This document shows positions 44,451 through 53,207 of a stretch of 64,000 nt of DNA, piece after piece. This DNA comes from G963663315 sp965214205. Its GTDB lineage: Bacteria > Pseudomonadota > Gammaproteobacteria > Arenicellales > Poriferihabitantaceae. The stretch is from positions 744,001 to 808,000 of the forward strand of contig OZ243941.1 of NCBI GenBank assembly GCA_965214205.1. The letters are read 5' to 3'. The translations under genes were made by a program, and so were the position numbers. Each line of letters begins with the position of its first letter. Positions within the stretch are counted from its first letter, which is position 1. Under the pieces are notes generated by a model. It made no database searches. It was not told the DNA's origin and worked only from the letters and a program-made list of their open reading frames with translations.

Positions 44451-45824
44451 TTATTTATTTGAGCCACCCCAAAGCCAGGACCAAATGACTTTCTTTTCGG
44501 TATGCCCGCGTTTTTCGAGAGGGATGTAGGGGCGTTTCAGTTTGCCCTGATAGAGTTGGCGGGGTCGACCGATTTTCTGCTCATCATCTACCAGCATTTC
44601 CTTCCAGTGTGAGATCCAGCCTACTGTCCGGCCTATGGCGAACATAACGGTAAACATTGAGGTCGGGAATCCCATCGCCTTCATGATGATGCCTGAATAA
44701 AAATCCACGTTGGGATACAGTTTCTTTTCGATGAAATAATCGTCCTTCAGCGCTATTTCCTCGAGTTTCATCGCCAGTTCCAGTTTCGGATCATGGATGC
44801 CGAACTCTTTAAGAACCTCATGACAGGTCTGGCGCATGACCGTTGCTCTGGGGTCGTAGTTTTTATAGACACGATGCCCGAAGCCCATCAAGCGGAAACT
44901 GTCGGTTTTGTCCTGCGCCTTCTTGATGTATTTGTCGATTTGATCGACGCTGCCAATTTCATCCAGCATTTTCAATACGGCTTCGTTGGCGCCGCCATGC
45001 GCCGGCCCCCATAATGACGCGATTCCAGAGGCGATGCAGGCATAAGGATTGGCGCCTGAAGAACCCGCCAGGCGCACCGTTGAGGTGGATGCGTTCTGTT
45101 CATGGTCGGCGTGCAGAATCAGTATCCGGTCAATCGCTCGTGCCAGAACCGGATTGATCTTGTAGTCTTCCGCCGGGTTGGAAAACATCATTTGCAGCAG
45201 GTTTTCGGAATAACTGAGCGAGTTGCGCGGCATCGGGAACGGCAGCCCCAGGGAGTACTTGTAGGCATAGGCGCCAATGGTCGGCATTTTCGCGATCAGA
45301 CGGTGAGCCGCCGTTCTGCGTTGTTCGACATCGGTAATATCCGTACTGTCGTGATAAAAAGCGGACAGAGCGCCGACCACTCCGACCATGATCGCCATCG
45401 GATGGGCGCTGCGCATGAAGCCGGAATAGAATTTCGCCAGTTGCTGGTGGATCAGGGTATGGTGCCTGATTTCGCTGTCGAATTCGCCTTTTTGTTCCGG
45501 AGTCGGCAGTTCGCCATACAGCAGGAGGTAACAGGTCTCCATGAAATCGCTCTTTTTCGCCAGCTCGTCAATGCTGTAGCCGCGATGCAGCAGGATGCCC
45601 TTGTCGCCGTTGATATAGGTGATATCCGATTTACAGGATGCGGTGGAGGTGAATCCCGGATCATAGGTGAGGACGCCGGTATCACCGTACAGCGTCTTGA
45701 TATCAACCAGCCGATTGCCGGTTGCCCCTGTGCGCGCTGGCAACCGCCAGGATTGTCCTGTGCTGTTGTCAGTCAGGGTGAACGAGTCCATTTCCTGGTC
45801 TGTCGGTTGTTCTACTTTATTCAT
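44451..45824 (-). CDS. gltA: Citrate synthase
   Basis: 457-aa type II citrate synthase condensing acetyl-CoA and oxaloacetate. Catalytic histidines lie in LILHADHEQNASTSTVR and FGHRVYKNYDPR; the catalytic Asp follows in the VDFYSGIIMKAMGFP region. The N-terminal extension and regulatory domain of the NADH-sensitive hexameric type are present. The C-terminal tail GHTEKKVIWSWLWGGSNK is about 20 residues longer than in E. coli. Confidence 0.95.
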   Translation of the reverse strand: MNKVEQPTDQEMDSFTLTDNSTGQSWRLPARTGATGNRLVDIKTLYGDTGVLTYDPGFTSTASCKSDITYINGDKGILLHRGYSIDELAKKSDFMETCYLLLYGELPTPEQKGEFDSEIRHHTLIHQQLAKFYSGFMRSAHPMAIMVGVVGALSAFYHDSTDITDVEQRRTAAHRLIAKMPTIGAYAYKYSLGLPFPMPRNSLSYSENLLQMMFSNPAEDYKINPVLARAIDRILILHADHEQNASTSTVRLAGSSGANPYACIASGIASLWGPAHGGANEAVLKMLDEIGSVDQIDKYIKKAQDKTDSFRLMGFGHRVYKNYDPRATVMRQTCHEVLKEFGIHDPKLELAMKLEEIALKDDYFIEKKLYPNVDFYSGIIMKAMGFPTSMFTVMFAIGRTVGWISHWKEMLVDDEQKIGRPRQLYQGKLKRPYIPLEKRGHTEKKVIWSWLWGGSNK

Positions 45825-45872
45825 TACGATATCTTTACCACAAAAAGGTTTTCGCTGATTCGCGTGCTGTAT

Positions 45873-45901
45873 ACGATAATCTAATTTGGCTGCAATGACA
45901 A
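45873..45901 (-). promoter_or_regulatory. Sigma-70 promoter for gltA
   Basis: Minus strand: -35 TTGTCA (45901-45896), 17-bp spacer, -10 TATCGT (45878-45873), 49 bases upstream of the gltA ATG. Match to consensus is 5/6 and 4/6. Confidence 0.5.
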
Positions 45902-45938
45902 ATCCGTTTGCCTTGTAAAGCCCAGGGCAACATCGGAC

Positions 45939-45967
45939 TTGTTGAAAGGTTCCCTTAATGGTATCTT
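45939..45967 (+). promoter_or_regulatory. Possible promoter for the aldehyde oxidoreductase operon
   Basis: -35 TTGTTG (45939-45944), 17-bp spacer, -10 TATCTT (45962-45967), 45 bases before the aorA ATG, which also has a strong GGGAGGAG ribosome-binding site. The -35 match is weak, so an activator could be needed. Confidence 0.4.
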
Positions 45968-46011
45968 ACCTTACAGAAACAACAAGACAATAATTATCCG
46001 GGAGGAGCGAA

Positions 46012-46485
46012 ATGCTACGATCACTGAGTATAGACCCTGAAAAATGCACTGGTTGTCTGCAGTGCGAAATGGCTTGTTCTTATGAGAACGAAGGGGTGTT
46101 TAATCCGGCCAAATCCCGGATAAAGGTTTTTACCTTCCATGACGAAGGCCGGTTCGTGCCTTATACCTGCACCCAGTGCGATGAAGCCTGGTGCCTGCAC
46201 GCCTGCCCGGTTGAGGCGATTACCATGGACCGGGAGACCGGGGCGATGATCGTCAGCGATTCGGTCTGTGTGGGCTGCAAGGTTTGTACCATCGCCTGTC
46301 CGTTCGGAACGGTGAACTACAATCAGGATACCGGCAAGGTCATCAAGTGCGATCTTTGCGGCGGCGATCCCAAATGCGCCAGCGCCTGCCCGACCGCCGC
46401 CATCACTTACGTGGACGCGGATGCCACCGGACTTGAGAAAATGAGGGCGTGGGCGGCAAAGACAGACAATGCGGCCGTAAACTAG
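46012..46485 (+). CDS. aorA: Ferredoxin-like electron-transfer subunit of aldehyde oxidoreductase (AorA type)
   Basis: 157-aa polyferredoxin with four cysteine groups: C12-C15-C18-C22, CTQCDEAWCLHACP, CVGCKVCTIACP and CDLCGGDPKCASACP. These 16 ligands suit four 4Fe-4S clusters. The GGGAGGAG site before the ATG predicts strong translation. The order ferredoxin, AOR, FAD oxidoreductase matches the AorABC tungsten enzyme of Aromatoleum, where AorA relays electrons between the catalytic and NAD(H) subunits. A role in another oxidoreductase is unlikely given the 12-bp gap to the AOR gene. Confidence 0.85.
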   Translation: MLRSLSIDPEKCTGCLQCEMACSYENEGVFNPAKSRIKVFTFHDEGRFVPYTCTQCDEAWCLHACPVEAITMDRETGAMIVSDSVCVGCKVCTIACPFGTVNYNQDTGKVIKCDLCGGDPKCASACPTAAITYVDADATGLEKMRAWAAKTDNAAVN

Positions 46486-46497
46486 GGGGATAAGACA

Positions 46498-48354
46498 ATG
46501 AGTTGGACCGGAAAAATACTGCGGGTCAATTTAACCCGGGGTGAAGTGAATGAAGAAGCGCTCAATATGGAATGGGCGGCAGACTATGTCGGACAGCGTG
46601 GGTTGGCCACCCGCTATCTGGTTGAGGAGACGGACCCGCGCTGTGACGCTCTCGGCCCGGATAACAAGCTGATTTTTGCCACCGGCCCCCTGACCGGGAC
46701 GGCGGTATCCACCGGCGGACGTTATTCGGTCATCACCAAAAGTCCGTTGACCGGTGCGGTGGCCTGTTCCAATTCCGGCGGATTCATCGGCGCGGAATTG
46801 AAAATGGCCGGCTGGGACATGATTATATTCGAAGGCAGGGCTGAGTCGCCTGTCACCCTGAATATCGTCAATGAAAAGGCGGAACTGTTGCCAGCCGACG
46901 ACCTGTGGGGTAAATCCGTCTGGGAGACGGACAAGCTGCTTCATGCAAAACACGGGGATCCCCAGATGCGGGTCGCCGCGGTGGGACGGTCGGCGGAAGC
47001 GGGATGTCTGTATTCCGCGGTGATCAATGATCTGCACCGCGCCGCGGGGCGTTCCGGGGTAGGCACCGTCATGGCCTCGAAAAACCTCAAGGCTGTCACC
47101 GTGCGCGGCAGCCGCGGGATTGGCAATATCAAGGACCCGATGCGATTCATGCAAAGTGTTGCCGAACAAAAGCAGGTGCTGGCCGAAAACGCGGTGACCG
47201 GGCAGGGCCTGCCGGCAATGGGCACTCAGGTGCTGATGAATGTAATCAATGAAATCGGGGCGCTGCCGGCGAACAATATGCGCGATGTGCAGTTTGAACA
47301 CGCCAATGATATTTCAGCGGAAGCGATGGCGAAGCCGCGCAACAGCGATGGCAAGCCGAATCTGACGACCAACGCCGCCTGCTTTGGATGCACCATAGCG
47401 TGTGGACGGATCTCAACCATCGACAAGGGCCATTTCTCGGTTGAGAACAAACCCGAGTACTGGGGAAATTCAGGCGGACTCGAATATGAGGCGGCCTGGG
47501 CGCTCGGCGCTGACACCGGCGTTGGCGACCTGGACGCGCTGACCTACGCCAATTTTATCTGTAACGAAGACGGTATGGATCCGATTTCCTTTGGCGCCAC
47601 GGTGGCCGCCGCTATGGAACTGTTCGATATGGGGGTCATCACCACCGAACATACCGGCGGCATGGAACTCAACTTCGGGTCGGCGGAAGCGTTGACCTGG
47701 TGCGTGGATCAGGTCGCGACCGGCCAGGGTTTCGGCAAGGAGCTCGGGATGGGATCAAAGAGACTGTGCGAAAAGTACGGTCATCCGGAGTTGTCGATGA
47801 CGGTCAAGGGTCAGGAGTTCCCGGCTTACGACCCGCGCGGGATCCAGGGCATGGGGCTGACCTATGCGACTTCCAATCGCGGCGCCTGCCATTTACGCAG
47901 TTATACCGTAGCGTCCGAGGTGTTGGGCATTCCGGAGAAAACCGACCCGCTGGTTACTGAAGGCAAGGCCGGGCTGGTCAAAGCGTTCCAGGACGCGACC
48001 GCGGTGGTGGATTCGATGGGGTTGTGTGTATTTACCACCTTTGCCTGGTCACTGGACAACATGGCTCCGCAAATTGACGCGGCCTGCGAGGGCGACTGGT
48101 CGGTGGAGCGTCTGCTTGAAGCCGGTGAACGCATCTGGAACCTGGAGCGAGACTACAATATCAAGGCCGGATTGACCGGGAAGGATGACACGCTACCGCC
48201 CAGATTACTCAAGGAGGTGGCCAAAACCGGGCCTGCGGAAGGCAAGGTATGCGGTCTCGATGAAATGTTGCCGGAATATTATTCACTGCGCGGTTGGACC
48301 CCGGAAGGTGAGTTGACTGACGAAGTGCGTGAGAAGTTCGCGCTGCCCGCATGA
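46498..48354 (+). CDS. aorB: Aldehyde:ferredoxin oxidoreductase family catalytic subunit (AorB type, probable tungstoenzyme)
   Basis: 618-aa AOR-family protein, full length. The N-terminal SWTGKILRVNLTRGEV and the pterin-domain ATGPLTGTAVSTGGRYSV are typical. The 4Fe-4S ligands are CFGCTIAC plus a later Cys in GLCVFTTFAW. The family binds a bis-pterin tungsten cofactor and oxidises aldehydes to carboxylic acids, sometimes running in reverse. The aldehyde substrate cannot be read. Followed by an overlapping FAD oxidoreductase gene (ATGA). Confidence 0.9.
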   Translation: MSWTGKILRVNLTRGEVNEEALNMEWAADYVGQRGLATRYLVEETDPRCDALGPDNKLIFATGPLTGTAVSTGGRYSVITKSPLTGAVACSNSGGFIGAELKMAGWDMIIFEGRAESPVTLNIVNEKAELLPADDLWGKSVWETDKLLHAKHGDPQMRVAAVGRSAEAGCLYSAVINDLHRAAGRSGVGTVMASKNLKAVTVRGSRGIGNIKDPMRFMQSVAEQKQVLAENAVTGQGLPAMGTQVLMNVINEIGALPANNMRDVQFEHANDISAEAMAKPRNSDGKPNLTTNAACFGCTIACGRISTIDKGHFSVENKPEYWGNSGGLEYEAAWALGADTGVGDLDALTYANFICNEDGMDPISFGATVAAAMELFDMGVITTEHTGGMELNFGSAEALTWCVDQVATGQGFGKELGMGSKRLCEKYGHPELSMTVKGQEFPAYDPRGIQGMGLTYATSNRGACHLRSYTVASEVLGIPEKTDPLVTEGKAGLVKAFQDATAVVDSMGLCVFTTFAWSLDNMAPQIDAACEGDWSVERLLEAGERIWNLERDYNIKAGLTGKDDTLPPRLLKEVAKTGPAEGKVCGLDEMLPEYYSLRGWTPEGELTDEVREKFALPA

Positions 48355-49595
48355 ACCACGTCATCATTGGCGCCGGCCCTGCGGGGGTGGTGGCGGCTGA
48401 GACGTTGCACAAACGGGATCCGTCCGCGCGCATCACCATCATTGGCGATGAGCCGGAGCCGCCCTATTCCCGAATGGCGATTCCCTATCTGCTGATAGAA
48501 AACATTGATGAGTCCGGCACGTACCTGAGAAAACAGGAGGATCATTTCAGCGGGCGGGGAATTGAGGTCATGGTTGACAGGGTCGAATCCGTGGATACCG
48601 TGGGGAAGACGATGGCGCTCGCGAACGGAGGCCGCCGGGATTATGACAGGCTGCTGGTCGCGTCCGGGTCGCGCCCGATTATCCCGCCGATTCCGGGCAT
48701 TGATCACGATCGGGTTACAAGCTGCTGGACGCTGGCGGACGCCAGAAAGATATCCAGCACAATCAGGCCGGGCGCTTCCGTTGTATTGATCGGCGCCGGT
48801 TTTATCGGTTGTATCATTCTGGAGGCGCTGGTTTCATCCGGCGCGAAGCTGACGGTGATCGAGATGGGGAACCGGATGGTGCCTAGAATGCTGGACCAGA
48901 CCTGCGGTACATTGCTGGAGAGATGGTGCGCCGAAAAAGGGGTCAACGTGATGACCGGTTCCCAGGTGGAAGCCATCGAGTCTTCCGGCGACCATGTCCG
49001 GGTCCAGGTCAGCGGAGGCCGCGAGGTGGAGGCTGAGCTGGTGATTTCCGCTACCGGCGTACAGGGCAATGCCGGTTTCCTGGCGGACTCCGGTATCGAC
49101 ATGTCCAATGGGGCGATTGTCGTGGATGACTGCATGCGTTCATCCATCGAGGATATTTACGCGGCTGGGGATGTGGCCTGCGGACGGGATTTTTCTACCG
49201 GCGAATACAGTGTGCAGGCGATCCAGCCGACTGCGGTTGAGCATGGCTATACGGCCGCCGCCAACATGGTCAAATATGGTTCCATCCATCATCGCGGCAG
49301 CGTGTTGATGAATGTGCTGGACACCATCGGCCTGATATCCACCTCCTACGGTCAATGGGAAGGAGTCGATGGTGGCGACACTGCGACACTGGTCGATGAA
49401 GAAAATTTTCGTTATGTCCAGCTTCAGTTTGAAGAGGATCGCCTGATCGGCGCCAATACACTTGGGATGACCCAGCATGTTGGAGTGATCCGGGGGTTGG
49501 TGCAGGGACGATTCCCTTTGGGGAAATGGAAGGACCGGTTGATGGATAACCCGTTGATGGTCATGGAAGCCTGGCTGGCCGTGAGCCAGGGGTAG
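48351..49595 (+). CDS. aorC: FAD/NAD(P)-dependent oxidoreductase (AorC type)
   Basis: 414-aa pyridine-nucleotide-disulfide-type flavoprotein without a redox disulfide. The FAD motif is IIGAGPAGVVAAETL and the NAD(P) motif VVLIGAGFIGCIILEAL. Similar proteins link ferredoxins or rubredoxins to NAD(P). Its 4-bp overlap with aorB argues that it is the NAD(H)-reactive subunit, so the complex could couple aldehyde oxidation to NAD reduction. The last 100 residues resemble the small-domain end of nitrite reductase-like flavoproteins. Confidence 0.82.
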   Translation: MNHVIIGAGPAGVVAAETLHKRDPSARITIIGDEPEPPYSRMAIPYLLIENIDESGTYLRKQEDHFSGRGIEVMVDRVESVDTVGKTMALANGGRRDYDRLLVASGSRPIIPPIPGIDHDRVTSCWTLADARKISSTIRPGASVVLIGAGFIGCIILEALVSSGAKLTVIEMGNRMVPRMLDQTCGTLLERWCAEKGVNVMTGSQVEAIESSGDHVRVQVSGGREVEAELVISATGVQGNAGFLADSGIDMSNGAIVVDDCMRSSIEDIYAAGDVACGRDFSTGEYSVQAIQPTAVEHGYTAAANMVKYGSIHHRGSVLMNVLDTIGLISTSYGQWEGVDGGDTATLVDEENFRYVQLQFEEDRLIGANTLGMTQHVGVIRGLVQGRFPLGKWKDRLMDNPLMVMEAWLAVSQG

Positions 49596-49657
49596 GTCAG
49601 GTTTTCGATACTGCGAGGGGCCTGATTCTTCGGGGAACCTGGCCAGAGGCATTGCAG

Positions 49658-49906
49658 ATGCAAGTCCACTTCAAGCTGTTCGCAACCCTGTCAGGATATT
49701 TGCCGGCAAACGCGGTAAAGAACGAGGCGGTTCTGGAAGTGGCGGACAACACGACCCCGAATCAGTTGATTGACCAGCATTTTGTGCCCCGCCGCGAGGT
49801 TCATCTGGTATTGTTGAACGGGGTGTACCTGAATGAGGCTGACCGGGATATTCCGTTGAAGCCCGATGATACCGTGGCCGTATGGCCTCCGGTAGCCGGG
49901 GGATGA
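49658..49906 (+). CDS. MoaD/ThiS-family sulfur carrier protein (first copy)
   Basis: 82-aa ubiquitin-like protein starting MQVHFKLFATLSGYLP and ending VAGG. The terminal Gly-Gly is where MoaD/ThiS proteins are adenylated and thiocarboxylated. It probably donates dithiolene sulfur for the metal-pterin of the neighbouring AOR. The preferred ATG is 49658; a TTG two codons upstream is possible. It overlaps the next gene by 4 bp (ATGA). Confidence 0.8.
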   Translation: MQVHFKLFATLSGYLPANAVKNEAVLEVADNTTPNQLIDQHFVPRREVHLVLLNGVYLNEADRDIPLKPDDTVAVWPPVAGG

Positions 49907-50220
49907 ACAAGGCCGGAGTCTCCGATTACTCCGCGCAGATGGGCTTTACCCATCGCGAACTGATAAAAAGTCTGGCCTCCGCGGTCGCGCCCTACCGGGT
50001 TTCGACGGATCAGGCCGCAGGCCAGGATGAACGCAGATTCAATATTACGCTGGACGATAGAACGGCGCGTCTGATCATCGGGGCGGAAAAAATCCGCCGC
50101 ATCGCTTCACTGAAATTACCGGTTGTGGATGTTAGAATTGAGTTCGAACACTTTTCACAGGCCGAGCGCAATGAATTTCTCGACAGATTTAAAAAGTACC
50201 TCCATCGCGGCGGCGGGTAG
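49903..50220 (+). CDS. Hypothetical protein in the aldehyde oxidoreductase operon
   Basis: 105-aa soluble protein I cannot name. It has FTHRELIKSLASAVAPYRV, an RFNITLDDRTARLIIGAEKI strand region, and a C-terminal IEFEHFSQAERNEFLDRFKK ending LHRGGG. Its start overlaps the first MoaD-like gene and it lies 23 bp before the second. Placement between two sulfur carriers suggests a role in cofactor sulfuration or insertion; that is inference. Confidence 0.65.
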   Translation: MNKAGVSDYSAQMGFTHRELIKSLASAVAPYRVSTDQAAGQDERRFNITLDDRTARLIIGAEKIRRIASLKLPVVDVRIEFEHFSQAERNEFLDRFKKYLHRGGG

Positions 50221-50243
50221 AGGGTTCACCGGGGCAGGATAAA

Positions 50244-50492
50244 ATGAAAGTCACGGTCAAATTTTTCTCCAATCTGATGGAATATCTGCCCAAAAACATC
50301 GAGGGAAACGCCATCCAGTTGGATGAGTCCAGTTCGGTTACGCCGAATCAGGTCCTGAAACGGTTTAATGTGCCGGACGCGGAGGTGCGAACAATGATGC
50401 GAAATGGCGTGTTTCTTCCTGAAGGGAAGCGGGATGAAAAACTGGAAGAAGGCGACGTGTTGACGGTCTGGCCCGCGATTCAGGGAGGTTAG
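50244..50492 (+). CDS. MoaD/ThiS-family sulfur carrier protein (second copy)
   Basis: 82-aa ubiquitin-like protein, MKVTVKFFSNLMEYLPKNI to WPAIQGG, with the terminal Gly-Gly. It shares length, TPNQ and VWP motifs with the first copy, pointing to a duplication, but the two are well diverged. It lies 5 bp before the MoaA-like gene. Confidence 0.8.
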   Translation: MKVTVKFFSNLMEYLPKNIEGNAIQLDESSSVTPNQVLKRFNVPDAEVRTMMRNGVFLPEGKRDEKLEEGDVLTVWPAIQGG

Positions 50493-50497
50493 CCGCC

Positions 50498-51523
50498 GTG
50501 CCCAAAGACAAACTCCGGCGGTCGTTGCACGATTTACGCATATCGGTTACGGACCGGTGCAATTTTCGTTGTGGTTACTGCATGCCGAAAGATGTTTTTG
50601 GCAAGGGCTACCCATTCTTGAAATCGAGTACCCTGTTAAGCTATGAGGAAATCGAAAGACTGGTCCGGATATTTGCCAGTCTGGGTGTCGAGAAGATCCG
50701 GCTGACCGGCGGGGAGCCTTTGTTGAGAAAGGACCTGGAGACGCTGATTGAAAAGATTCACAAGGTGGATGGAATCAGGGACATTGCGATTACGACCAAC
50801 GCTTCTCTGTTGAGCGGCGCGCGGGCGCGGGCGCTCAGGGAGGCTGGAGTAAAACGGATCAACATCAGCCTGGACGCGCTGACGCCGGAAATCTACCAGC
50901 GCATCAATCAGGTTTCCTTCCCGATGGAAGACGTGTTGCAGGGAGTGGACAATGCGGTTACCGCCGGTTTTGATACGGTCAAGGTGAATATGGTGGTGCA
51001 AAAGGAGATCAACGTCCCCGACATATTGCCGATGGTCGAGTATTTTAAGGGCACCGGCGTGATTTTACGATTTATCGAATTCATGGACGTGGGGAATCAT
51101 AATCAATGGCGACGTGACCTTGTTTTTGGCGCCAATGAAATTATTGACTTGGTTCAGTCCAAGTATCCGATTGAACCGATAGACCTGAATTCCAGATCTG
51201 AAGTTGCCAAGCGATGGCGGTTTGCCGATGGTTCGGGTGAGATTGGCGTTATTTCTTCAATCACCCAGCCTTTTTGCGCTCACTGTGTCAGGGCCAGGCT
51301 TTCCGCCATTGGCGAGTTGTTCACCTGTCTGTTCGCGACCTCCGGCGTCAATTTGAAAGGATTGCTCGAAGCGCACGATTCAGACTCCGTAATCCGGCAG
51401 CGAATCGAGGCGATCTGGTTGAACCGGGATGACCAGTATTCGATGCGAAGGAGTCGATCGACATCCATCGCCCCGGCGCACAGTCACTCCCAAAAGGTGG
51501 AAATGTCGTATATCGGCGGTTGA
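50498..51523 (+). CDS. moaA: MoaA-like radical SAM enzyme (GTP 3',8-cyclase family)
   Basis: 341-aa radical SAM protein. The N-terminal cluster motif is CNFRCGYC, followed by LTGGEPLLRKDLE. The C-terminal MoaA-type cluster is in FCAHCVRARLSAIGELFTCLF, and the protein ends SYIGG as MoaA proteins do. MoaA starts molybdopterin synthesis from GTP. Its position at the end of the AOR operon suggests a copy dedicated to this enzyme's cofactor. Start is a GTG at 50498. moaC is not in the window. Confidence 0.88.
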   Translation: MPKDKLRRSLHDLRISVTDRCNFRCGYCMPKDVFGKGYPFLKSSTLLSYEEIERLVRIFASLGVEKIRLTGGEPLLRKDLETLIEKIHKVDGIRDIAITTNASLLSGARARALREAGVKRINISLDALTPEIYQRINQVSFPMEDVLQGVDNAVTAGFDTVKVNMVVQKEINVPDILPMVEYFKGTGVILRFIEFMDVGNHNQWRRDLVFGANEIIDLVQSKYPIEPIDLNSRSEVAKRWRFADGSGEIGVISSITQPFCAHCVRARLSAIGELFTCLFATSGVNLKGLLEAHDSDSVIRQRIEAIWLNRDDQYSMRRSRSTSIAPAHSHSQKVEMSYIGG

Positions 51524-51580
51524 TCGGGGTCGCCTTCCGTGGCGCCGTGAATCCGGGTGTACCCGGTGACAACCGGAGAT

Positions 51581-52000
51581 TTATTTCAACGGCAGCAGGT
51601 GGGTGCGGTCGTGACCGTACTCCTCGCTGTCGTGGTCATGGGTCAGAAAAGCTTCCCAGGGCTCTCCGGCGGCTCCCCGGACCCAGGCTTTGTCCGATCT
51701 GGCGTAGCAGCATGTCGTGCTTTCCGGCTCTAGCCAGGGGTTCCCGGATTGCCGGATTCTCTCGACCAGAGTGGCCAGTTGATCCCGGTCATCGGCCTCA
51801 ATGCCGATATGGTCGAAGCCGATATGATCGGAGTTTGTCGCACAGCAATTTGACTCGATGACGAAATTGACCGAAGGATCGTCCATATCCCACTTGGCAT
51901 AGTTGTCGCGAACGATATCGGCCGGTTTGCCGAACAGGGAGGAATAGAAGGCAATGGATTTGTCCATATCCTCTACATTCATGGAAATGTGCAGTTTCAT
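51581..52000 (-). CDS. ArsI/CadI-family VOC metalloenzyme
   Basis: 139-aa vicinal-oxygen-chelate protein. Candidate iron ligands are H4, H64 (in FDHIGIE) and E116 (in PWEAF). The adjacent pair C97-C98 in STTCCYARSDKAWV matches the thiol pair that ArsI C-As lyases use to bind trivalent organoarsenicals; a second pair, C52-C53, is extra. CadI homologues are cadmium-inducible. ATG 52000 gives the family N-terminus; a reading from 52063 adds 21 residues. No other ars genes are nearby. Confidence 0.78.
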   Translation of the reverse strand: MKLHISMNVEDMDKSIAFYSSLFGKPADIVRDNYAKWDMDDPSVNFVIESNCCATNSDHIGFDHIGIEADDRDQLATLVERIRQSGNPWLEPESTTCCYARSDKAWVRGAAGEPWEAFLTHDHDSEEYGHDRTHLLPLK

Positions 52001-52170
52001 GGTTTTTCCGGTTTGATGTTTCGGGTTAATCAGGGATTCCGTATAATGACAAATCATATCCAAATGTTACTCATCATACCAGCCGGACCGACCCGCGACC
52101 CCCTCAGCCTGCATGGCCGAAGGGGCCAGGCGAATCGGAGGCCGGGTGGCTTACCTGGGAAAATGACAAC

Positions 52171-53151
52171 ATGAAAGCAATTTTGTTGAAGGACTTCGGC
52201 GGTCCGGAAATGATGGAGTGGGGCGATGCCGATATGCCCGTTCCGGGGGAGAACCAGATCCTGATCCGGGTTGCGGCCACCTCGGTCAATCGACCGGATA
52301 TCATCCAGCGCCAAGGACATTACCCGCCGCCTAAAGGGGATTCGGATATCCTCGGCCTCGAAGTCGCCGGAACGGTGGAGGCAACCGGCGCGGGCGTCAC
52401 CCGGTGGAAAACCGGTGACCGGGTGATGGCGCTGATCGGCGGCGGCGGCTATGCTGAGTTTGCCACGGCCTGGGCCGACCATGCCATGCCGATACCGGAA
52501 AACATGGATTTCGCCCAGGCGGCCTGTGTCTGTGAAATCGGGTTGACCGCATACCTCAACATTTTCATGATCGGCGGTCTCGGCAATCATCAGTCGGTAT
52601 TGCTGCACGGCGGCGGCGGCGGAGTGAATACCGCTGCGATTCAACTTTGCCGGACTCTGACGCCGGATACGGACATTATCGTAACCGCGTCCACCGGAAA
52701 GGTTGAAAGAGTGAAGGAGCTCGGCGCTCACTGTGTGATTGACTACAAAACCGAATCATTTGCTGACAAGGTTCGCGAGCGCACCGGGAAGCGGGGAGTG
52801 AATGTCATTCTGGATCATATTGGGGGCCCCTATCTGGCAGCCAACATGAAATCCTTGAGCGTCGGCGGGACGCTGATGCTGATCGGCGTACTCGGCGGTG
52901 TACAGGCCGAGGTTAATCTGGCTCTGATGATGGTCAAGCGGCAAAGAATCATCGGCTCTGTATTGCGTTCCCGGCCAATAGCTGAAAAAGCCGCGATCAT
53001 TGCCGAGTTCGAGAACACGGTGCTGTCGATGATGGCCGATGGCAAAATCATGCCGCTTGTGTCCGATGTCTACCCGTTGCGGGAGGCTGCCGAGGCGCAT
53101 CGCGTCATGGAGGCCAGCCGTCATTTTGGAAAAATTGTCCTTTTGGTTTAG
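52171..53151 (+). CDS. Zinc-free MDR-family NAD(P)H quinone oxidoreductase (PIG3 type)
   Basis: 326-aa medium-chain dehydrogenase/reductase lacking the zinc ligands of alcohol dehydrogenases. The N-terminal MKAILLKDFGGPEMMEW, SVNRPDIIQRQGHYPPPKG and nucleotide-binding GGGGGVNTAAIQL segments match PIG3/quinone reductase proteins. It reduces quinones or enoyl-type compounds with NADPH. Its stop is 2 bp before the next gene's earliest start, so it probably opens the organic-acid island. Confidence 0.85.
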   Translation: MKAILLKDFGGPEMMEWGDADMPVPGENQILIRVAATSVNRPDIIQRQGHYPPPKGDSDILGLEVAGTVEATGAGVTRWKTGDRVMALIGGGGYAEFATAWADHAMPIPENMDFAQAACVCEIGLTAYLNIFMIGGLGNHQSVLLHGGGGGVNTAAIQLCRTLTPDTDIIVTASTGKVERVKELGAHCVIDYKTESFADKVRERTGKRGVNVILDHIGGPYLAANMKSLSVGGTLMLIGVLGGVQAEVNLALMMVKRQRIIGSVLRSRPIAEKAAIIAEFENTVLSMMADGKIMPLVSDVYPLREAAEAHRVMEASRHFGKIVLLV

Positions 53152-53207
53152 TATTGACGAATAACCGAACCCGATTCGGCATTACGTTACCTGTACCGGG
53201 AATTGAA

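Noticed and set aside
46012..46485. Formate dehydrogenase or DMSO reductase iron-sulfur subunit
   Set aside because: Cysteine pattern is compatible, but the adjoining catalytic gene is an AOR-family protein, not a molybdopterin oxidoreductase.
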